Source: Apilactobacillus apinorum (GTDB lineage Bacteria > Bacillota > Bacilli > Lactobacillales > Lactobacillaceae). From it: 64,000 nt of DNA. How positions within the stretch are numbered: position 1 is the stretch's first letter; every line of letters starts with the position of its first letter. Below the pieces are notes generated by a model that worked only from the letters and a program-made list of their open reading frames with translations, was not told the DNA's origin and did no database searches. Positions 17,874 through 25,008 of this stretch are shown here, in pieces. Location: assembly GCF_001281175.1 (NCBI RefSeq), contig NZ_KQ440396.1:275816-339815 (forward strand), given 5' to 3'. The translations under genes were made by a program, and so were the position numbers.

Positions 17874-19340
17874 CTAATCACCAACATTTCCATTTGAACT
17901 ATTATCGTTATTAGGTTGATTTTGTACCATATTGCTAGTTAATTGCATATTAGCTTGTTTCTCATTACTTTCTTCAGCAAGTTCACCCTCAATATCGTTA
18001 GTTAATCCAGTAACCGACAATAATAATTTCTGCGACAATTTACCATATGCAGAATTAATAAATGACCCAATTTCAGTCAAATTTCGGGGAATATTTTGTG
18101 TAAATTTAAAATTCAATAGTTGCCAAGCATCATTATCAATACCTTCACTAACATTAAATAGACATTGAAATACTTGTCTCAATGATGACTGCATATAAAT
18201 AGATTTAGTAGTTGCCATGTTCTTCATAGCACTAAATTTAATCTGCAACGATACACCAGATGGATTCCCGGCAAATGCTTGGTCATTAATATTAGTAATT
18301 CCAATAATTTCATAAACTGAATTAACTAGTCTATCAATTAAATGCTCTTGCGTTGCATCTGCATCCGGTTTACCTAAAAATCCAATATCAGGTGCTGGTT
18401 GACCATTAACGCTATTTGCATTAATAGTGCGATCAGATTTAATTTTAACCAAATTCTTTTGCTTTTCCTTTTGATCTTTACCAGGAATACGAACATTAAC
18501 TAACTTCAAATATGCGTCAGCAAAATAATCAACATCATTAGCCTTCTCAGACATTGATTTATCAATTGCATCAAATACTGTATACAAATCTTTACACATT
18601 GCCATTTTTTCATCATTTTCAGCTAATTCAATCACTGGAATGCATCCATATGGATTAATGCTTGCATTACCTACTTGTGTTAAATATTGGTTATTGCTTG
18701 GATCATCTACGTACGTCCAAGAATATTGTTCACTAGTCAATGTAATTTCTAGTTGATTTTGATAATTATTAGTAAATTGTACAGCATACAGTGGATTAGT
18801 AGCTGGTGTATCATCATAAATTAAGAAAGTATTTAATGGACTAGCATATGTTAGCTGAGTATCACCATTTTCATCTTGATAAACATAGTAATAAGCAATT
18901 CCGTACATACTAGCTAATTTTGATACTTGTAAGTTAACTTTTTCTAGATTAACTGTATTACCCCAGCGATTAATTAAATCATTAATACCATCCGCATTAT
19001 TAATTTGATTATCGTTATCTGGAACATTAATATTAACCGGATTAGAAATAAAGAAACCATTAAAATCATTAATGGCTTTTTTAGGAAAATTAATTAATAT
19101 ACGGTTATCTGGTTTGTAAATCTCTTTATGTGGCATATTAAAGATTTTATGCTTACCATCATAATAATTCTTGTCCATTTGAAACTTAGGCAGCATATTA
19201 TTTTGATAATATTCAACAGCATCTAATAAATCACAAGTTGTAATATCAACATTACTTGGCATAACAAATGTATTACTTGGCGTTACTTGAATATTACCCG
19301 CCATAGTATTTTGTAACTGATTATCAACCTCTAATGGCAT
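17874..19340 (-). CDS. Portal protein, SPP1 gp6 type
   Basis: A 488-residue portal subunit, forming the dodecameric ring at the capsid vertex through which terminase packages DNA. Family signs: NPVNINVPD near 101-109, YGIAYYYVYQDENGD (stem region), NPYGCIPVIEL, then DYFADAYLKL and the Gly/Ser-containing GNPSGVSLQIKF in the crown region. The acidic/Asn-rich C-terminus is usual. It has a strong GAGGAGGTGTTGAG ribosome site and lies between terL and the MuF gene. Confidence 0.92.
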   Translation of the reverse strand: MPLEVDNQLQNTMAGNIQVTPSNTFVMPSNVDITTCDLLDAVEYYQNNMLPKFQMDKNYYDGKHKIFNMPHKEIYKPDNRILINFPKKAINDFNGFFISNPVNINVPDNDNQINNADGINDLINRWGNTVNLEKVNLQVSKLASMYGIAYYYVYQDENGDTQLTYASPLNTFLIYDDTPATNPLYAVQFTNNYQNQLEITLTSEQYSWTYVDDPSNNQYLTQVGNASINPYGCIPVIELAENDEKMAMCKDLYTVFDAIDKSMSEKANDVDYFADAYLKLVNVRIPGKDQKEKQKNLVKIKSDRTINANSVNGQPAPDIGFLGKPDADATQEHLIDRLVNSVYEIIGITNINDQAFAGNPSGVSLQIKFSAMKNMATTKSIYMQSSLRQVFQCLFNVSEGIDNDAWQLLNFKFTQNIPRNLTEIGSFINSAYGKLSQKLLLSVTGLTNDIEGELAEESNEKQANMQLTSNMVQNQPNNDNSSNGNVGD

Positions 19341-19393
19341 CTCAACACCTCCTCATTTTTCTAAATCTACATTGAAATAACTTTTACATAGAA

Positions 19394-20662
19394 CTAAATA
19401 TTATAATTTTCAACAGCACTTTCTCTTTCTTTAAAGTATTCAAAAATAGCATATCTAAGTGCATCTAAAACGTGATCATGTTCTTTTACTGGAGCATCTT
19501 TAACCTTTTGCCATACATATTCGAAGATTTCATGTAAAAACGTTTCTGAACTATCTTCATCAGTATCTGTAGTTGTTTTTGCTTCATCTTTTGCAACTAG
19601 CAATCGTCTAGATTTAATTAATCCAGCTAACTTTTCAATACCAATCAAAACAGACTTATCAGCATTAATAGCATTTAATCCTTCTTCTTGAAATCTAGCA
19701 ACATGCTCAGGCCTTGCAGAATCACAATAGAATGGAATATCACCATATTTATCTTGAATTTTCAATGCTACATCAACCCAGTAATCAATTTCTTTATATT
19801 GATGTGTATATTCATTCAACATATATACTTTTTTAGTGTTTTCAGAATATCCACACAAAACGATTGAACCATAGTGAGAATATCCCCAATCAACTCCACA
19901 GAAGTAATCTAAATCTGTTGGAATATCTGCAGGATCAATCATGTTTTTATCTTTAGAAAAATCAGGATAAATAACACCATCAGAACTTGACCATTTTCCT
20001 AAAATATACCTATCAAAAAAGACGCCAGAATACATATTCTTAGCGTCTTCAATCTCTTTATTAGTAAGTATTGGATTATCATACATATTAAAAGTTACTC
20101 TAACAGCATCTTTATCCTTTAAATCATCTATCCAATGTAATTTAAAGTAATGCATTGGACCAGCCGGATTACAATTGAACCAATATTTATGATTAGGCAC
20201 AGTTAAAGCACGACCTGTAGCCTGATTAACAAAGCTTTCAGGCATTAATGCTACTTCGTCAAAATAGCAACCTGCAGCAGTAATTCCTTGAACTAAATCT
20301 TGTCTTGACTCATCTTTACCACCAAATAGATAGAAATAATTCGTGTGATTGCCAAATGTAATCGTTAAGCAGTTATCTGATTGCTTATCTTTAACTCTAT
20401 AACCTAAACGTACTAAACGATTAATAAGTGGCACAATCACATTTCTACGTAGTGAGGCGATAGTTTTACCAGCCATAATGAAGTTTTGCCCATCAAATTC
20501 ATGTGTTCCCCATTGTACGAAACCTAATGACATCCACATGGTTTTACCTGTACGGATTGATCCATCAGCAATAAGCGTTGTTTTATTTTTATATTTTGGA
20601 TACAACCACCAAAATTCAGAAAATAGCTGTTTTGAACTTGGTGGAGCAATTGTCACTGTCAT
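19394..20662 (-). CDS. terL: Terminase large subunit (PBSX family)
   Basis: A 422-residue packaging motor: an N-terminal ATPase and a C-terminal RNase H-fold nuclease that cuts concatemers. Walker A is GSIRTGKT (about 34-41), Walker B CYFDEVAL (about 132-139), and the coupling motif is in WFNCNPAGP. The nuclease acidic residues are seen in GVDWGYSHYGS, FYCDSARPEH and HDHVLDALRY. The length is typical of the PBSX/SPP1 group. It is separated from terS by the inserted cargo unit and its terminators, so its transcription cannot simply continue from terS unless there is antitermination or a local promoter. Confidence 0.95.
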   Translation of the reverse strand: MTVTIAPPSSKQLFSEFWWLYPKYKNKTTLIADGSIRTGKTMWMSLGFVQWGTHEFDGQNFIMAGKTIASLRRNVIVPLINRLVRLGYRVKDKQSDNCLTITFGNHTNYFYLFGGKDESRQDLVQGITAAGCYFDEVALMPESFVNQATGRALTVPNHKYWFNCNPAGPMHYFKLHWIDDLKDKDAVRVTFNMYDNPILTNKEIEDAKNMYSGVFFDRYILGKWSSSDGVIYPDFSKDKNMIDPADIPTDLDYFCGVDWGYSHYGSIVLCGYSENTKKVYMLNEYTHQYKEIDYWVDVALKIQDKYGDIPFYCDSARPEHVARFQEEGLNAINADKSVLIGIEKLAGLIKSRRLLVAKDEAKTTTDTDEDSSETFLHEIFEYVWQKVKDAPVKEHDHVLDALRYAIFEYFKERESAVENYNI

Positions 20663-20692
20663 TTTATTATCATCTCAAATTCTTTTTTATAT

Positions 20693-20717
20693 AAAAAAAG
20701 AACTCTAATAAGAGTTC
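20693..20717 (-). terminator. Strong terminator after the cargo unit
   Basis: On the minus strand the stem GAACTC / GAGTTC with a 6-base loop is followed by seven T. It is the second of two tandem terminators separating the two-gene cargo unit from terL. Confidence 0.85.
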
Positions 20718-20748
20718 AAAAAAGCTTTCAAGTTATTGCTTTTTTAGT
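20718..20748 (-). terminator. First tandem terminator after the 2-TM gene
   Basis: AAAAAAGC pairs with GCTTTTTT across a loop of about 11 bases, directly after the stop codon of the small membrane protein gene. Its T run joins the next hairpin. Confidence 0.65.
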
Positions 20749-20750
20749 AA

Positions 20751-20915
20751 TTATCTTTTAAAAATTTGATAATATATTCCAAGTACTATGAGTACGTCTA
20801 ACACAAAAATAACAAATTTTACTAAAAAATTATCACCAAAAATATAAAAAGCAAAAAAATTAATTATAAAAGAAACTAAAACAAAAATAACAAGTAAAAT
20901 AATGAATTTTTTCAT
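20751..20915 (-). CDS. Small two-TM protein, possible immunity partner
   Basis: A 54-residue protein made almost only of two hydrophobic helices (about residues 4-24 and 31-51) joined by a short YIFGDNF turn, with a basic KKF start and a YYQIFKR end. I take the ATG at 20915, which lies 4 bases after the stop of the secreted-protein gene, with an AGGTGAT ribosome site 10 bases upstream inside that gene. Co-transcription and coupled translation are therefore likely. The size and topology match immunity proteins of bacteriocins and small membrane partners in phage cargo units. No family is recognised; a holin-like or phage exclusion function is an alternative. Confidence 0.6.
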   Translation of the reverse strand: MKKFIILLVIFVLVSFIINFFAFYIFGDNFLVKFVIFVLDVLIVLGIYYQIFKR

Positions 20916-20919
20916 TTTA

Positions 20920-21678
20920 TTATTGATCACCTGATTTCGTAACACCTAGTACATAATTATAATTATAATATCTGCCAGAGCTAACATGTTGCATACCGTA
21001 TTCTGATATCATAAATTGAACAATTCCAGCACCAATAGCACCAAGTGAAACTCCTCCTACTACAGAAGGAGCACCTATTGCAGCACCTAATCCTGCACCT
21101 ATTGAGTCCTCTGAAGCGTGTCTAGCATCAATAAGTGAATTAACGGTCTTCTTACTTAAATAAATTTTAGCATAATTCCAATGGATAGAAATTCCATTAT
21201 GTCCATATCTTAGTGAAGAAGCTAATATTGGATTAATAACTTTTCCATTATAAACATAATAAGAAGCACCATTAGCAGGATTTACAACAGTTATAGTATT
21301 ATTAGTGGATAAGCTTTTAATAGAAGAATTACTTATATTAACTTGTTTTTGTACGTTTAATAATTCCGTTTTTGATAAATTTTTACTTGCAGCATTACTT
21401 ACTGTATATTGTGAAGATTGATCATTAAATGAAACATACTTTCCTTCCATACTGTTATCTTTATTTGAACTATTACCAGGAATTCCGAAAGTATTTCCAC
21501 CTAAATTAAAACCATTATTTGTGTTCTTTGGAACATTAAAAGTTTGTGTTGAACTAGCAGAATTGTTGTTTTGACTAGCAAAAGCAGCTGTTCCAGGTAC
21601 CACAGTAACTCCTAACATTGATGCTGTAGCGGAAATTAATCCTAATTTAACCATATTTCTCTTTAGAGAATTTTTCAA
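20920..21678 (-). CDS. Secreted Gly-rich protein, candidate moron toxin/bacteriocin
   Basis: A 252-residue protein with a clear Sec signal peptide (basic KNSLKRNMVK, hydrophobic LGLISATASMLGV, a probable cleavage after AAFA near residue 34). The mature part starts with an Asn/Ser/Gly-rich linker. A folded part with NGASYYVYNGKVINP follows, then an HWNYAKIYLS motif (about 176-185) and a Gly/Ala-rich hydrophobic stretch (about 200-230) like the membrane-active part of some bacteriocins. It has no lytic enzyme motif and no sortase signal. The TTG at 21678 is chosen because AAGGTGG lies 8 bases upstream. Lying between terS and terL with its own promoter and terminators, it is not a packaging gene. 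The toxic role is inference. Confidence 0.65.
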   Translation of the reverse strand: MKNSLKRNMVKLGLISATASMLGVTVVPGTAAFASQNNNSASSTQTFNVPKNTNNGFNLGGNTFGIPGNSSNKDNSMEGKYVSFNDQSSQYTVSNAASKNLSKTELLNVQKQVNISNSSIKSLSTNNTITVVNPANGASYYVYNGKVINPILASSLRYGHNGISIHWNYAKIYLSKKTVNSLIDARHASEDSIGAGLGAAIGAPSVVGGVSLGAIGAGIVQFMISEYGMQHVSSGRYYNYNYVLGVTKSGDQ

Positions 21679-21704
21679 AATATATACCACCTTATTAAAA
21701 TTTA

Positions 21705-21723
21705 TCATACACAATGTGCATGA
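21705..21723. promoter_or_regulatory. Operator-like dyad just downstream of the cargo promoter
   Basis: A 9-1-9 dyad (TCATACACA A TGTGCATGA, one mismatch between the arms) lies between the putative promoter and the ribosome site of the secreted-protein gene. It could bind a repressor or form a 5' mRNA hairpin. Confidence 0.45.
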
Positions 21724-21733
21724 CACTTAGTAC

Positions 21734-21761
21734 ATTATCATTTAATTAAAATAAAATCCAA
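21734..21761 (-). promoter_or_regulatory. Putative promoter of the cargo unit
   Basis: On the minus strand TTGGAT and GATAAT are separated by 16 bases. Transcription would start near 21727, about 50 bases before the TTG start codon. In such AT-rich DNA the match has moderate weight. Confidence 0.4.
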
Positions 21762-21798
21762 ATTTAATTTTTATTTCAATTTTATATTGACAAATTTC

Positions 21799-21813
21799 AA
21801 AATACTGTATTTT
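21799..21813. promoter_or_regulatory. Perfect 15-bp dyad AAAATAC-T-GTATTTT
   Basis: Seven-base arms around one central base, about 40 bases upstream of the putative cargo promoter. It has the shape of a repressor or activator binding site. No known consensus is recognised. Confidence 0.4.
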
Positions 21814-21925
21814 CGGTTGTTTAAGATGAATATAAATAAAAGCTAATATGATAGATATATTTTACTAAATAAAATTATAGTTATAATTAAATTACCTGGT
21901 AATCATTAAATTAATAGAATTTCAA

Positions 21926-21977
21926 AATTACATATAAACAATTTTTATAGAATAATAAAAATTGTTTATATGTAATT
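21926..21977. repeat. Perfect 23-bp inverted repeat with 6-base loop
   Basis: The arms at 21926-21948 and 21955-21977 are exact reverse complements around AGAATA. On the plus strand the stem is followed by GACTTTTTT and on the minus strand by a short TTTT. It may be a bidirectional terminator closing the terS transcript upstream of the cargo unit, or a mark of how the unit was inserted. Confidence 0.85.
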
Positions 21978-22044
21978 GACTTTTTTGGATAAGTTGAAAA
22001 AACATCACAATAGGATGAATTTATTTCACAATCTTCTAGTATAT

Positions 22045-22800
22045 TTAAGAATTTCTCAATGATTTTCTAACAGCATTAATCATTGGATCGTCTTTACTAT
22101 CTGTTTTTGCTTCAGGTAATCGGTCAAGTAATTCTTTCATTGCTTTTTGTTTATCTAAAAGCTTAACAACAAGACCATCTTTACCTTTATGAACTTCGGA
22201 AACTAGCGACCAATCCATTTCATCTGGATTTTTAACGTAAATTTCATTGTAGTGGTCTACAATCGGTTTCCCATCAGAATCAACCATTGGCTTGTCATGT
22301 ATATCAACACGATTTTCTGCAATTGTATCAATTTTCAAATAATCATAAATGTTAGAATGCATAATTTTTAAATCTTGAAGCAGAACATCATTAGCATTTG
22401 CAAATAATTCAGTTTGCTGTTGCTTTTTTAACCCAGCAAGAAGCTTTTTAATTCCATTATCTTCCATAAGCTTATATGCATTCGCAGCAGCTGTCTTATA
22501 ACTTACTTGATAAGCTTCTTGATATGCTTTAGTGGCATTGTAATATCTTAAATACAATAAACAGAATTTCTTTCGTTTATCATTTGCAGTTTTCTGAGTA
22601 CTTAATTTTGCTTTGGAAACGATTTTGGAAACAGTACTATTTTTAGTACTTATCTTAGTACCATTTCTAATCCACTTATACTTTTTCTTATATTTAGATA
22701 TTGTTCCTTTTGATATTCCATATTTACTAGCTAGTTTTGAATAGCTAATGCCTTTCTCAAAATCATCTTTTAATTTATCTAGATACATTATTACATTCAT
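22045..22800 (-). CDS. terS: Terminase small subunit
   Basis: About 251 residues. The N-terminal helix-turn-helix (YSKLASKYGISKGTISKYKK, about 20-39) recognises the pac or cos site. A Terminase_2-type core follows (KKFCLLYLRYYNATKAYQEAY, then TAAANAYKLM), and the C-terminal part would contact TerL. The start is taken as ATG at 22800, with GAGG four bases before it; a GTG one codon upstream overlaps the ribosome site. It is followed by the cargo insertion rather than directly by terL. Confidence 0.88.
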   Translation of the reverse strand: MNVIMYLDKLKDDFEKGISYSKLASKYGISKGTISKYKKKYKWIRNGTKISTKNSTVSKIVSKAKLSTQKTANDKRKKFCLLYLRYYNATKAYQEAYQVSYKTAAANAYKLMEDNGIKKLLAGLKKQQQTELFANANDVLLQDLKIMHSNIYDYLKIDTIAENRVDIHDKPMVDSDGKPIVDHYNEIYVKNPDEMDWSLVSEVHKGKDGLVVKLLDKQKAMKELLDRLPEAKTDSKDDPMINAVRKSLRNS

Positions 22801-22827
22801 CACACCTCGCTTATTATTTTATTTAAC

Positions 22828-22872
22828 GCACATAACAAGAATCGAACTCATTTCAATATACCAATAATGTGC
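22828..22872 (-). other. Degenerate tRNA-like element (acceptor and T arm only)
   Basis: Read on the minus strand, GCACAT at the 5' end pairs with ATGTGC at the 3' end like an acceptor stem. A D-loop-like TTGGTA and a T-arm-like GAGTTCGATTC follow in order. The anticodon arm is missing, so the element is only 45 bases long. It begins directly after the stop codon of the HExxH gene and ends before terS. It looks like a shrunken phage tRNA gene, or a tRNA-mimic or processing signal in the late transcript. Confidence 0.55.
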
Positions 22873-23193
22873 TTATTTATGATTTATAATTTCAATCAAA
22901 TCGTTATCTTTTAATACTTGGTATAAAACATTCCCGAATGCCACAATTAATTGCTCATTGGCATTTAAATCATCATAACCTGTATTCCAAAGAATTATAT
23001 GTGTTATTTCATGTACTAAAGTTTGAAGCTTATTTTGATCATCTTGATTATCTTCTAACTTAATTAAACTATTTGCATAATCACTAAATCCAAGAACTTT
23101 ATTATTTTCATCAAATAATTTATTTATCACTAATATTTTGAAATTTATACCCATGATATTAATCACTTTGCCATCTAGATTAATTGTTAGCAT
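22873..23193 (-). CDS. Small phage HExxH metallopeptidase-like protein
   Basis: A 106-residue protein with a zinc-binding HEITH motif (VHEITHIILWNTG, about residues 64-76), as in ImmA/IrrE- or SprT-like peptidases. The rest is short: an N-terminal beta part (INLDGKVINIMGINFKILVINK) and a helical C-terminus with NEQLIVAFGNVLYQVL. It lies just before terS in the late region, not beside a repressor, so a role in repressor cleavage is not supported. Many Gram-positive phages carry such a small gene here; its substrate is unknown. Confidence 0.65.
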   Translation of the reverse strand: MLTINLDGKVINIMGINFKILVINKLFDENNKVLGFSDYANSLIKLEDNQDDQNKLQTLVHEITHIILWNTGYDDLNANEQLIVAFGNVLYQVLKDNDLIEIINHK

Positions 23194-23230
23194 CCCTTTC
23201 TAAGACTACACTTTACATGGAGGTGATAAT

Positions 23231-23347
23231 TTGACACAAGAACACAGGAATTATCCTGCTAATCCACATAAGCCAGGTCCTAAGACTGTAACTGTAAGGC
23301 CATCTAAAAAGCAACCTGGTTATAAGCGTACTACAAGGCGCAAATAA
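23231..23347 (+). CDS. 38-residue basic Pro-rich protein on the opposite strand
   Basis: A short gene with a perfect ribosome site (GGAGGTGAT) and TTG start. Its protein reads TQEHRNYPANPHKPGPK and ends in KRTTRRK, with many Pro, Lys and Arg and almost no hydrophobic residues. It is antisense to the late operon, lies between two minus-strand genes and is followed at once by a terminator. It probably codes for a nucleic-acid- or protein-binding peptide, but the family is not recognised. Confidence 0.55.
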   Translation: MTQEHRNYPANPHKPGPKTVTVRPSKKQPGYKRTTRRK

Positions 23348-23352
23348 TAAAG

Positions 23353-23376
23353 AGCCCTTTTTTATGGGGCTTTTTA
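23353..23376 (+). terminator. Terminator after the 38-residue gene
   Basis: The stem AGCCC / GGGCT is followed by five T on the plus strand, right after the stop codon. The opposite strand also gives a stem with a partial T run, so it may work in both directions with the adjacent minus-strand gene. Confidence 0.65.
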
Positions 23377-23565
23377 TTTATGATTTTTGCTGCATTCATG
23401 TAATGCCATACGAAATAACTTTATCCTTCGCTCTACAGGATAAGTATGAACATAATATACAAGTTCATTAACTATTGAATTATCTTGTTTGGCTTTCTCT
23501 GCTTTACCAATACGGCCAACAATATTGTTTTCAATTCGATTTTTAATATTAACTGAATTTTTCAA
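23374..23565 (-). CDS. Small phage protein of unknown function
   Basis: About 63 residues, helical, starting KNSVNIKNRIENNIVGRIGKA and ending HECSKNHK. An ATG at 23583 exists, but AAGGAG lies inside that longer version and 7 bases before the TTG at 23565, so the TTG is the likely start. It is the first minus-strand gene of what remains of the late operon. Similar small genes precede terS in lactobacillus phages. No function can be given. Confidence 0.5.
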   Translation of the reverse strand: MKNSVNIKNRIENNIVGRIGKAEKAKQDNSIVNELVYYVHTYPVERRIKLFRMALHECSKNHK

Positions 23566-23598
23566 TTGATTACTCCTTTCCATAAATTTTTATGTATT

Positions 23599-23622
23599 AA
23601 AAAACAGCCGATTTCTCGACTG
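23599..23622 (-). terminator. Orphan terminator at the prophage deletion junction
   Basis: On the minus strand CAGTCGA-GAAA-TCGGCTG is followed by six T. It would end a minus-strand gene lying to the right, but to the right there is only the plus-strand integrase remnant. Its own gene is therefore missing, which marks the edge of a deletion. Confidence 0.8.
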
Positions 23623-23623
23623 C

Positions 23624-24223
23624 TTGCTTGATAATTGCATAGATAAAGATAAAGATCCTGAAAAGTTTACTTTATTTAGATTATTAGCTTTCACTGGTAT
23701 GCGTCGTGGTGAATGCCTTGCACTAACTTGGAATGATGTAGATTTTAACAAAGGTACTATCCGTATTAATAAAAATCTTACTCAAGGTATGCATGGAGAA
23801 CAAATCATCCAACCTCCTAAGACGCAGAAAAGTAACCGAACTATCATTATTGATAATCCAACGTTACATTATCTACAGAATTGGAGACTGAAACAAAAAC
23901 AATTATTTCTAACTTTTGGCTTTAATACCTTTAAAAATAATCAATTAATATTTGCATCTTCAAAGAATAATTACAAATCTTTAAATCAACCTGGCAAGTG
24001 GTTAAATAAGATAATCAAGGATCATGATTTAAAGAAAATCACCGTTCACGGTTTTAGACATAGCCATGCATCAGCATTATTCGCAGCAGGTGCAACGATA
24101 AAAGAAGTTCAAGAGAGACTTGGTCATGAAGATGCCCAAACAACTATGAACATATATACTCACGTTACATCTAAGCAAAATAAAAATGCAGTTAAAAAAT
24201 TAAGTAGTTACTTAAATTTCTAA
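23624..24223 (+). pseudogene. Tyrosine integrase, C-terminal catalytic half only
   Basis: A remnant of the phage integrase. All catalytic residues of the tyrosine recombinase domain are visible: Arg in TGMRRGE (about 27), Lys in PPKTQKSNR, HGFRH (His-x-x-Arg), His in LGHED and Tyr in NIYTHV. The N-terminal arm-binding and core-binding domains (about 180-200 residues in full-length enzymes) are absent. The frame begins without a ribosome site right after the orphan terminator. It ends 136 bases before tRNA-Ser, the usual place beside the attachment site. It is unlikely to make an active integrase, so the prophage should not excise by itself. Confidence 0.88.
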
Positions 24224-24243
24224 CTGCATAAAAAATGACGTAG

Positions 24244-24271
24244 TTTATAGTTAATAATAACTAACTATAAA
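24244..24271. repeat. 10-bp inverted repeat between integrase remnant and tRNA
   Basis: TTTATAGTTA and TAACTATAAA form perfect arms around an 8-base loop. The repeat lies in the stretch between the integrase remnant and the tRNA 3' end, where phages have integrase arm sites and terminators. It could end the plus-strand integrase or the minus-strand tRNA transcript. Confidence 0.55.
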
Positions 24272-24359
24272 TGACTGATATGTACACCACAAATGCTTAT
24301 AAACACCGTCACGTTAACGACCATTAACAGTAATTGAACGGTATGACATTGTGGTTAAA

Positions 24360-24445
24360 GGAGAGTACAGGAGTCGAACCTGCCCGCCGGTATTACCGGG
24401 TCGTCGGATTTCGAGTCCGATGCATTACCGCTCTGCCAACTCTCC
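24360..24445 (-). tRNA. tRNA-Ser(CGA), probable prophage attachment site
   Basis: A complete class II tRNA: acceptor stem GGAGAGT / ACTCTCC, anticodon stem TCGGA / TCCGA with loop CTCGAAA (anticodon CGA), a long variable arm with CCGG / CCGG, and T arm GCAGG-TTCGACT-CCTGT. CCA is not encoded, and the base after the acceptor stem is T on the tRNA strand. The 5' end is only 27 bases after the stop of apt, so it is probably transcribed with apt. Its 3' end faces the prophage. Confidence 0.95.
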
Positions 24446-24472
24446 ATATCAAAGGGAAAAATCCCCTAATAA

Positions 24473-24991
24473 TTAATATTTTAATAAACTAAGGATATCG
24501 TAATCCTTAATCTTTTCTCGTCCTTTAAGTGCTTCAATTTCTACAATGAAAGCAGCTCCAACAACGATTCCGCCAAGTTGTTCTACTAACTTAATTGTTG
24601 CTTCGATGGTTCCACCGGTAGCAAGTAAATCATCAGTAATTAATACTCTTTGTCCTGGCTTAACAGCATCAGAGTGAAGGTATAATGAAGATTTACCGTA
24701 TTCTAGTCCATATGAGGCACTTACAGTTTCGCCTGGTAGCTTACCTTTTTTTCTAGCAGGAACAAATCCAATTCCTAAATCATAAGCCACTGGACAACCC
24801 ACAATAAATCCTCTAGCTTCAGGGCCAACAATTAAATCAACTTTCTTTTCTTTAGCATATTTAACAATTTCATCAGTTGCTTGATGATATGCTTGTCCAT
24901 CTTCCATCAATGGTGAAATATCTCTAAATAATACACCAGGTTCTGGAAAATCTTGATAACTTGCTATATAGTCATGCAAATCAAGTGCCAT
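24473..24991 (-). CDS. apt: Adenine phosphoribosyltransferase
   Basis: Salvages adenine with PRPP to give AMP in the cytoplasm. The 172 residues match the family length. The PRPP-binding loop is [13 protein letters not shown] (about 120-132). The VGPEARGFI and [11 protein letters not shown] stretches are typical of Apt. The ribosome site is GAAAGGAAGTTATTAACTA. It lies 17 bases after recJ, the same pairing as in other lactic acid bacteria, and is followed by tRNA-Ser. Confidence 0.97.
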   Translation of the reverse strand: MALDLHDYIASYQDFPEPGVLFRDISPLMEDGQAYHQATDEIVKYAKEKKVDLIVGPEARGFIVGCPVAYDLGIGFVPARKKGKLPGETVSASYGLEYGKSSLYLHSDAVKPGQRVLITDDLLATGGTIEATIKLVEQLGGIVVGAAFIVEIEALKGREKIKDYDILSLLKY

Positions 24992-25008
24992 TAGTTAATA
25001 ACTTCCTT

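Larger units (their letters stand above)
21679..22044. other. AT-rich non-coding region upstream of the cargo unit
   Basis: About 366 bases without a convincing gene. They hold a putative minus-strand promoter, two operator-like dyads and a perfect 23-bp inverted repeat, each listed separately. Base composition is more AT-rich than the flanking packaging genes, as expected for inserted DNA. Confidence 0.7.

Noticed and set aside
21781..21820. A plus-strand promoter starting with TTGACA near 21788
   Set aside because: The possible -10 element is at a poor distance (15 bases, TATTTT) and no plus-strand gene follows.
22873..23193. HExxH protein as an ImmA-type anti-repressor with a phage repressor system
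   Set aside because: No repressor gene lies beside it, it is short, and it is in the late packaging cluster; only the metal motif is supported.
1..24360. A tailocin or type VI-like contractile device rather than a phage
   Set aside because: Intact terminase, portal, scaffold and capsid genes are present, so it is a head-containing phage remnant.
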